Assembly: GCA_964587515.1 (NCBI GenBank)
Contig: CAZPMO010000037.1
Span: 1 to 31,961, forward strand
Length of the DNA stretch: 31,961 nucleotides
Direction of reading: 5' to 3'
Origin: CAZPMO01 sp964587515
Lineage (GTDB): Bacteria; Pseudomonadota; Alphaproteobacteria; MPNO01
The position numbers and the translations under genes were made by a program. The notes under the pieces were generated by a model. It worked only from the letters and a program-made list of their open reading frames with translations, had not been told where the DNA came from and searched no databases. Below, piece by piece: positions 26,420 through 31,961 of the stretch; position 1 is the stretch's first letter, and each line of letters opens with the position of its first letter.

Positions 26420-27841
26420 ATGTATATCGACGGCAATTGGCGCGACGGCGAGCGCCGTTTCGAGGTGATCAATCCCGCCACCGGGGAGATAATCACGGAT
26501 GTCGCCGACGGCGGGCGCGAGGACGCGGCCCACGCCATCGACGCCGCAGCGGCGGCGTTCCCGGGCTGGGCCGCGACCACCGCTTATGATCGCGCGCGTA
26601 TCCTGTCGAACGCCTATCGCATCATGATGGAGCGCAAGGAAGCGCTGGCCTGCACCATGACCGAGGAGCAGGGCAAGCCGCTGCGCGCGGCGCTGAACGA
26701 GGTGCAGTACGGCGCCGATTTCCTTCAATGGTACGCCGAGGAAGCGAAACGCATTTACGGCGCGACCATCCCGTCGGCGCGCGCCGACCAGCGCTTCATC
26801 GTTCTCCACCAGCCGGTCGGCGTGGTGGCCGCGATCACGCCGTGGAACTATCCGGTCTCCATGATCACGCGCAAGCTGGCCCCGGCGCTGGCGGCGGGCT
26901 GCACCGCGGTCCTGAAACCGGCCGAGGCGACGCCGCTCTGCGCGATAGAACTGTTCAAGATATTCGAGGAAGCCGGCGTGCCGGCCGGCGTGGTGAACCT
27001 GGTGACCGCCGCCGACCCGGCCCCGATCGGCGAAGAGTTCGTGTCCAACCCGGCGGTGCGCAAGCTCACCTTCACCGGCTCGACCGCGGTCGGGCGCATG
27101 CTGGCGGCCAAAGCCACCCATAATCTTAAGCGGGTCTCGTGCGAGCTCGGCGGCCACGCGCCGTTCCTGGTGTTCGACGACGCCGACCCGGTGCACGCGG
27201 CCAAGGGCGCGCAACTGGTGAAGTTCCTCAATACCGGCCAGGCCTGCATCAGCCCCAACCGTCTTTATGTTCACGAACGCCTCGTCGATGAGTTCGTCGG
27301 CACGCTTTCCGAGCGCATCGGCAAGATGCGCGCCGGCAACGGTCTCACGGACGGGATCACGATCGGCCCCCTGGTCAACGAGGCGGCGGTCGACAGGGTC
27401 GCCGGCCAGGTCAGCAACGCCGCCGAGCGCGGCGCCGACGTGATCTGCGGCGGCCGCCGGCTGACCGAGGACGGGCTCGACAGCGGTTTCTTCTATGCGC
27501 CCACCGTGCTGGCCGGCGTCACGCCCGACATGCGCATCTATCGCGAAGAAACCTTCGGCCCGGTCGCGCCGGTGATCGCGTTCAGCGACGACGACGACGT
27601 GCTGGCGATGGCCAACGACACCGACTACGGGCTCGCGGCTTACGTCTATACCAACAACACCGCGCGCGCGATGCGCGCCTTCGAAGGGCTGAACTTCGGC
27701 ATCATCGGCATCAACGACATCAATCCGACGTCGGCCGCGGCGCCCTTCGGCGGCGTCAAGGACAGCGGCCTCGGGCGCGAAGGAGGTCGGGAAGGCATCG
27801 CCGAATATCTCGACACCAAGCTCGGCGGCTTTTCTATCTGA
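26420..27841 (+). CDS. NAD(P)-dependent aldehyde dehydrogenase, succinate-semialdehyde dehydrogenase-like
   Basis: Aldehyde dehydrogenase of 473 aa. General base E242 is in CELGGHAP and the nucleophile C276 in NTGQACISPNR, with the standard 34-residue spacing. TPWNYPVSM, KPAEATPL and FTGSTAVG form the cofactor site. The RLYVHE and GVKDSGLGREGG blocks resemble GabD-type succinate-semialdehyde dehydrogenases, but aldehyde preference cannot be fixed by eye. ATG 26420 (MYIDGNW) with GAGGA seven bases before it is chosen over a longer open frame from 26321, whose extra 33 residues do not resemble the family. It is divergent from the UbiD pair and could oxidise an aldehyde formed in the same pathway. 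Confidence 0.9.
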   Translation: MYIDGNWRDGERRFEVINPATGEIITDVADGGREDAAHAIDAAAAAFPGWAATTAYDRARILSNAYRIMMERKEALACTMTEEQGKPLRAALNEVQYGADFLQWYAEEAKRIYGATIPSARADQRFIVLHQPVGVVAAITPWNYPVSMITRKLAPALAAGCTAVLKPAEATPLCAIELFKIFEEAGVPAGVVNLVTAADPAPIGEEFVSNPAVRKLTFTGSTAVGRMLAAKATHNLKRVSCELGGHAPFLVFDDADPVHAAKGAQLVKFLNTGQACISPNRLYVHERLVDEFVGTLSERIGKMRAGNGLTDGITIGPLVNEAAVDRVAGQVSNAAERGADVICGGRRLTEDGLDSGFFYAPTVLAGVTPDMRIYREETFGPVAPVIAFSDDDDVLAMANDTDYGLAAYVYTNNTARAMRAFEGLNFGIIGINDINPTSAAAPFGGVKDSGLGREGGREGIAEYLDTKLGGFSI

Positions 27842-27948
27842 AGCACCTGTAATCGTTCGGTTACAAAATGAAACCAATCATTACTTTTTGAGAATCCAAC
27901 CGCGCCTATATCTCTTTCGTTAATGTCGGGCACCGCAAGGAGTCGCGA

Positions 27949-28292
27949 ATGTCGATCGAGATGCGCAGCCTCTTATTCTCGCGGGCGGAACTGATTGCCG
28001 CCACCCTGGAATTCTGCCGCCGCGAATGGATCCCGCGGCCGACATCGAGCGCATCGAGATCATGCCGGGCGGCGACCAGGCCCTAGCGCTGTACTTCGCG
28101 GTGGATGGCCCGATGCGGGCCGACCGGATCACTTTGTCCTACCGCCAGTTGATCGCCGCGCTGTCCGGATTTTGCCGGCGCCACGATATCCCGCTGCCGC
28201 GAACGCCCGAAAAGGAGATCCATTGCGAGAACGGCCAGCTCGCGATGCAGTACAGAATCGAACACGCCCGGCGGCACCGCGTCGCCGCCTGA
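27949..28292 (+). pseudogene. small protein with internal repeat, apparently frameshifted
   Basis: Two short frames look like halves of one protein of about 115 aa. The first, from ATG 27949 (GAGTCGCG upstream), reads MSIEMRSLLFSRAELIAATL, then EFCRREWIP, before drifting into arginine/serine-rich sequence and a TAG at 28084. The second, in another frame, gives DIERIEIMPGGDQALALYF onward and ends in GYRIEH-like basic sequence at 28292. The halves share a repeated unit, LIAATLEFCRREWIP against LIAALSGFCRRHDIPLP, supporting a single ancestral frame. The shift lies near 28026-28036. I recall similar two-repeat small proteins in Rhodospirillales but no function. A sequencing error is as likely as a true pseudogene. 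An ATG at 28026 could alternatively start an 88-aa protein. Confidence 0.6.
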
Positions 28293-28319
28293 CCCGAACC
28301 GGCCTTTCAGGAGATAGAC

Positions 28320-28631
28320 ATGCCGCGAACCGTCATTTCGTCCGTATTTTTTGTATTGTTAGCGTGGTCATCCATCCAGCCCGCCTCGGCGCAGCAATCC
28401 GCCTGCACCGAACGCAACACGGTCCTCGGTCAACTGGCGGCGCAATATTCGGAAGCGCCGGTGGCCATCGGCCTCGCCACCAATGGCGGCGTCCTCGAGG
28501 TCCTGTCGTCGAAGCAGGGCGAAAGCTCGACCATCATCATCACCATGCCGAACGGCGCCACCTGTCTGATCGCGGCCGGCGAGAGCTGGGAAAAAGTGCC
28601 GCGCATCGCCCAGGCCGACCCCAGCGCCTGA
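28320..28631 (+). CDS. small secreted hypothetical protein
   Basis: Protein of 103 aa with a clear signal peptide ending at PASA (residue 24), so periplasmic. The mature part is about 79 residues with two cysteines, C29 and C82, that could form a disulfide. It contains APVAIGLATNGGVLEVLSS and TIIITMPNGATCLIAAGESW, which I recognise as a conserved pattern among small alphaproteobacterial periplasmic proteins without assigned function. AGGAG lies about eight bases before ATG 28320. It follows the frameshifted small gene by 27 bases. Confidence 0.75.
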   Translation: MPRTVISSVFFVLLAWSSIQPASAQQSACTERNTVLGQLAAQYSEAPVAIGLATNGGVLEVLSSKQGESSTIIITMPNGATCLIAAGESWEKVPRIAQADPSA

Positions 28632-28738
28632 GGTTTCCTATCAGTCCCTGAACGCACTTCTCGCGGGTTGGGAGGAATGTTTTCCGATCGCGCCGTATCG
28701 GGCATGATGCCGTCTCCAGTATCGTTTCGGGACGCAGA

Positions 28739-29841
28739 ATGCCGCGCGCACGCCGTCAATTCGGATCACAATCCGCCAACATACTTTACGCCCTGATCAT
28801 TGCGCTGCTGATTCCGGCGGCGTCCCCCGCCCAGCAAATCCACCGCGTTCACGCCGGACATTGTATCGCCGCGATCGACGATGGCGAAGGGCCGGGTCGG
28901 GGCATCGCGACGCCCGCGCTCGCGCGCCGCGCCTTCGTGACCTTGTGCGACGGAAGCCGGTTCCGGATTTTGTTGAAAGACGGCGCGCCGCGTCTCGTTG
29001 CATCACCCCCTGTCGCGCCGCTTTCGCGCGATCCGGCCATGCTGCCCGACGGGGAATTCACGCGAGGCGCCGGGCGCATCACGGGCGCCTGGCTGAGCGG
29101 GCCGACCCGGCGATACGGTCATGGCATCCTGGGCGACGCTATCGAGGCGTCGGGAATTCATGCGCTTCTAAGAAACGGCGACGGCGCCGACTTCACCCTC
29201 GATGACAATTCCGTATTCGAGGATTTGCGCGCGCGTCTGGTCGACCTCGATGGCGATGGAGAAGACGAACTGGTCGCCATCCGCACCTATCTGGATGCCG
29301 GCGCGGCGCTCGCCGTCTACCGCTTTCAGAACGGACGTATCGCGCCGCTGGCGGAGAGCGATGCGATCGGGCTTTCCCATCGCTGGCTCAACCCGGCCGG
29401 GGTCGCCGATTTCGATGGCGACGGCGCGATCGAGATCGCCCATGTGGAGACCCCGCATATCGGCGGCATCCTGCGCGTCCATGCGCTCGTTGCGGGCCGG
29501 CCGCGATTGCTGCTGAAATACTCGGCGTATGATTTCTCGAACCATTCCATCGGCAGCCGCGTGCTCGATATGTCGGCGGTGGTCGACTGGAACGGGGACG
29601 GCGTGCCCGACCTCGCCGCGCCGGATGCGGGCCGGCGGCGGATGCGAGTGGTGAGTTTTTCCGACGGGCGCTTTTCCGAACTTGCCGCGATCGACAACGC
29701 CGCGGAGATCGTGACCGAGGTGCTGGGCACCGATCTCAACGGCGACGGCGCGCCGGAACTTCTCTACGGGCTGCGCGGCTGCGCGGCGGCGCGTTGGTGC
29801 TGGCGCGGCCGGGACCAACCGGAAAGGGGCCGCGAAGATGA
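28739..29841 (+). CDS. secreted FG-GAP/VCBS-repeat protein, 3' end frameshifted
   Basis: Exported protein with a signal peptide (hydrophobic 13-30, PAQ after it). Four calcium-loop elements of integrin-like FG-GAP repeats are visible: DLDGDGEDEL (169), DFDGDGAIEI (224), DWNGDGVPDL (283) and DLNGDGAPEL (332), suggesting a beta-propeller. As sequenced the frame runs on to 30022, with an arginine-rich, non-family tail overlapping the next gene by 185 bases. Dropping one copy of an 8-base tandem repeat at 29771-29786 instead gives LLYGLRGGALVLARPG... and a TGA at 29839-29841, forming ATGA with the TAXI start. That version is 364 aa and is my preferred reading. Ligand and role are unknown; the coupling suggests work with the TAXI protein. 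Confidence 0.75.
29771..29786 (+). repeat. 8-bp tandem duplication causing frameshift
   Basis: CTGCGCGG occurs twice head to tail (29771-29778 and 29779-29786) near the end of the FG-GAP gene. An 8-base unit changes the reading frame, and removing one copy restores a sensible C-terminus. Confidence 0.8.
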
Positions 29842-31121
29842 CTATCGGACAAGGGCGGCGGTCGTTTCGCGAAATCATCAAAATCGGCGGGCCGGCGCTG
29901 GCGATCCTGATCGCGGGGTTCGCGGTCGCCATCCAGTTCGTCGAACCCGCGCCGGACGGCCGCATCGGGATTGCCGGCGGCAGTCCCGGCGGCGCCTATG
30001 CCGCGTTCGCCGAGCGCTATAGCGAATTGCTCGGGCGTACGGGCGTCGAGCTTACGGTGCGCGAGACCTCGGGCTCGATCGAAAATTTGCGGCTGCTCCA
30101 GGATCCCGCGAGCGGCATTCAGGTCGCGCTGGTCCAGGGCGGAACGGGACAGCCCGCGAAAATGCCGGGACTGATGTCGCTCGCGAGCCTCTATTTCGAG
30201 CCGCTCTGGGTATTCCATCGCGGCGCGCGGCCCTTCCGCCGGTTGAGCGATCTTCATGGAAGGCGCATCGCGATCGGCGCGAAGGGCAGTGGCACGCGCT
30301 CGCTCGCGCTGCAACTGCTGGCCGACAGCGGCGTCGCCGACGATGCGACATTGTCGCCGCTGGGCGGCGCGGACGCCGCTACCGCCTTGCGCCGGGGCGA
30401 GATCGACGCGGCGATCATGGTCGCCGCGCCGCGCGCCGCATATGTGCGCGGGCTGCTGGGCGCCGAGGGGGTCCATTTGATGGATTTAGAGCGCGCCGAG
30501 GCGCTCGCCCGGCGGCATCGTTTTCTGTCGCGCATCCATTTGCCCATGGGGGTGATCGATCTCTCCAACAACGTGCCGCCGTCCGATATCGCGATGCTGG
30601 TGCCGACGGCGACGTTGGTGGCGCGCGACGATCTCCACCCGGCGCTGGTCGAGCTTATTCTGCGGGAGGCGACGCGGGTGCACCGCGACGGCGGGCTTCT
30701 CGAGACCCCCGGCGCCTTTCCGTCCGCGCTCCATCTCGATTTTCCGATCGGCGAACACGCGCGGCGCTATATGGAACAGGGGCCGGGCTTCCTGCAGCGG
30801 TTTCTGCCGTTCTGGGTGGCGAATTTTCTCGACCGCACCAAGGTGATGCTGCTGCCCTTGTTCCGCATTCTGCCGCCGACTTATCGGTGGCGCATGCGCT
30901 CGCGAATCCTGCGCAGCTATGCTGATCTTGCGCGGCTGGAGCAGGCGCTGGGCGCGCGTAAACCGGGCGACGACACCGCATCGTTCGCCGCCGAGCTTGA
31001 CCGCATCGAGAACGCGGTGCGCGACATTCACCTGCCGCCGGGATATCTCGACGCCGTCTATACGCTGCGCGTCCATGTCGGGCTGGTGCGCGAACGCCTA
31101 GCGTCGGAATCGAGCGTCTAA
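29838..31121 (+). CDS. membrane-anchored TAXI-family TRAP solute-binding protein
   Basis: TAXI-type periplasmic binding protein, 427 aa. Instead of a cleaved signal it has an N-terminal membrane anchor (about 17-35) with a positive-inside start. The binding fold follows: GRIGIAGGSPGGAYAAFAERYSELL, ETSGSIENLRLLQ, GAKGSGTRSLALQLL and DAAIMVAAP. A second hydrophobic segment (about 318-347, FLPFWVANFL to LPLFRILPP) is followed by a charged, helical C-terminal part (to LVRERL). This layout, known in permease-less TAXI proteins, suggests it stays in the inner membrane. No TRAP permease gene is in the window. ATG 29838 overlaps the restored FG-GAP stop as ATGA. Its own TAA is the first three bases of a long inverted repeat, so the native C-terminus may have been altered. 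Confidence 0.85.
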   Translation: MTIGQGRRSFREIIKIGGPALAILIAGFAVAIQFVEPAPDGRIGIAGGSPGGAYAAFAERYSELLGRTGVELTVRETSGSIENLRLLQDPASGIQVALVQGGTGQPAKMPGLMSLASLYFEPLWVFHRGARPFRRLSDLHGRRIAIGAKGSGTRSLALQLLADSGVADDATLSPLGGADAATALRRGEIDAAIMVAAPRAAYVRGLLGAEGVHLMDLERAEALARRHRFLSRIHLPMGVIDLSNNVPPSDIAMLVPTATLVARDDLHPALVELILREATRVHRDGGLLETPGAFPSALHLDFPIGEHARRYMEQGPGFLQRFLPFWVANFLDRTKVMLLPLFRILPPTYRWRMRSRILRSYADLARLEQALGARKPGDDTASFAAELDRIENAVRDIHLPPGYLDAVYTLRVHVGLVRERLASESSV

Positions 31122-31239
31122 TTCAGGGACACCATGCTTAATTATTATTCGGGGACACCATTGGAGCAAGGTCCTGGTTTTCGACTCATAGGAAGTATGG
31201 TGTCCCCGAATAATAATTAAGCATGGTGTCCCTGAATTA
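31119..31239. repeat. perfect 43-bp inverted repeat, possible MITE/REP-type element
   Basis: Left arm 31119-31161 and right arm 31197-31239 are exact reverse complements with a 35-base spacer. Each arm contains two near-identical 15-mers, ATTCAGGGACACCAT (31121-31135) and ATTCGGGGACACCAT (31147-31161), 26 bases apart. A further fragment, CCCCTGAATTA, sits at 31251-31261. Such GGGGACACCAT palindromes recall ends of IS200-like/RAYT-mobilised repeats, from memory only. No transposase is in the window. The element could also act as a terminator. Confidence 0.85.
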
Positions 31240-31329
31240 AATGAATGCGGCCCCTGAATTAGACGGCCACTTTCCCGGGAACGGCGCGCGGCTTAGACTG
31301 CCGGGAACGTGTGACAGGGAGCACCAAAT

Positions 31330-31961
31330 ATGCGCGCCAACAAGATCAGGGAAGTGTGGGCCGAGGGCCGCACCGCCACCAATATTTTTCTGGGCATTCC
31401 GGATTCCTTCGCCGCCGAGGTGATCGCGAGCCTCGGCTTCGACGGGGTCACCATCGACATGCAGCACGGCGTGGTCGACTACCAGGTCGGCATCACCATG
31501 ATGCAGGGCATCTCGCGCTACGAGACAACGCCCATGGTGCGGGTGCCGTGGAACGACCCGGCCAGCATCATGAAGGCGCTCGACGGCGGCGCCTACGGCA
31601 TCATCTGCCCGATGATCAACACCCGTGAGGAGGTCGAGCGTTTCGTCGGCGCCTGCCGCTACGCGCCGGCCGGCTACCGTTCGACCGGGCCGGTGCGCGC
31701 CGCGTTCTATGCCGGGACCGACTACCATCAGCACGCCGATGACACCGTGCTGACGTTCGCGATGATCGAGACCCAGCAGGGCGTCGACAATCTCGACGAC
31801 ATCTTCAAGACGCCGGGCCTCGACGCGGTCTATATCGGGCCCTCGGATCTGTCGGTCTCGCTGGGCGGCTCGCCCGGCGGCGACCAGCGTACGCCCGTCG
31901 TCATGGAGGCGATCGAGGCGATCCTCGCCGGCGCCAAGCGCCACAACATTAAAGCCGCGAT
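31330..31961 (+). CDS. HpcH/HpaI aldolase family protein, 3'-truncated by window edge
   Basis: Metal-dependent class II pyruvate aldolase family; 210 codons are visible and the frame is still open at the window end (full members are about 250-260 aa). Motifs: FDGVTIDMQHG, with the catalytic histidine in the usual DxEH position though Gln replaces Glu; MVRVPWNDP, with the substrate-binding arginine; GAYGIICPMINT; AMIETQQGVDNLDDI, with the metal-binding glutamate; and YIGPSDLSVSLG, with the metal-binding aspartate. It would cleave or form a 2-keto-3-hydroxy acid to pyruvate plus an aldehyde. The start is ATG 31330 with CAGGGAG eight bases upstream. The palindrome at 31119-31239 separates it from the TAXI gene, so it is probably expressed independently. 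Confidence 0.92.
   Translation, partial: MRANKIREVWAEGRTATNIFLGIPDSFAAEVIASLGFDGVTIDMQHGVVDYQVGITMMQGISRYETTPMVRVPWNDPASIMKALDGGAYGIICPMINTREEVERFVGACRYAPAGYRSTGPVRAAFYAGTDYHQHADDTVLTFAMIETQQGVDNLDDIFKTPGLDAVYIGPSDLSVSLGGSPGGDQRTPVVMEAIEAILAGAKRHNIKAA

Noticed and set aside
29842..30022. Extension of the FG-GAP protein to 30022
   Set aside because: The tail is arginine-rich, has no family resemblance, overlaps the well-supported TAXI gene, and disappears when the 8-bp duplication is reduced to one copy.

Overview
The window is G+C-rich, densely coded and typical of an alphaproteobacterium. I infer the Rhodospirillales or a relative from four features: the ileS-lspA-BamF-like lipoprotein-M16/M16 gene order, the short (429 aa) glucose-6-phosphate isomerase, an alphaproteobacterial-style intergenic palindrome, and a membrane-anchored TAXI protein. 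A 10-N spacer at 21852-21861 shows it is a draft or metagenome scaffold. Both ends cut genes: ileS has lost its 5' end, and an HpcH/HpaI aldolase runs off the right edge.

Layout. 1-6499 (+): cell-envelope and housekeeping block with ileS, lspA, a BamF-like lipoprotein and a catalytic plus a non-catalytic M16 peptidase. 6515-9378 (-): a TPR-sulfotransferase translationally overlapped by a MetE-like methyltransferase. 9523-13102 (+): a cupin, pgi and mutL (the last two share a TAATG junction), followed by a double-hairpin repeat. 13238-16194 (+): a tight three-gene catabolic operon of metal-dependent amidohydrolase, class II aldolase-like protein and MFS transporter. 16199-22398 (-): GFA-type protein, rsmD, rluB, a class-I amidotransferase-like hydrolase and two tandem paralogous TPR-glycosyltransferases, the upstream one broken by the N run. 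22504-22959 (+): tadA, ending in an 82-bp palindrome. 23056-26175 (-): two tandem UbiD-family decarboxylases, divergent from an aldehyde dehydrogenase at 26420-27841 (+). 27949-31121 (+): a frameshifted small protein, a small secreted protein, an FG-GAP protein with a disrupted 3' end, and a membrane-anchored TAXI solute-binding protein. 31119-31239 is a perfect 43-bp inverted repeat whose outermost bases form the TAXI stop codon. From 31330 (+): HpcH/HpaI aldolase.

How the genes fit together. The metabolic genes lean towards decarboxylation and aldol chemistry of carboxylic or aromatic acids: two UbiDs, an amidohydrolase-2 enzyme, a class II aldolase relative, an HpcH aldolase, an aldehyde dehydrogenase and an MFS carrier. 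The three TPR enzymes suggest modification of surface glycans or proteins. No phage, CRISPR, tRNA or rRNA gene was seen.

The best leads for something under-described are small. One is an 8-bp tandem duplication that exactly accounts for loss of an ATGA coupling between the FG-GAP and TAXI genes. Another is the palindrome that supplies the TAXI stop codon. A third is the pairing of an FG-GAP protein with a permease-less TAXI protein. I did not find a clear new defence or mobile system.
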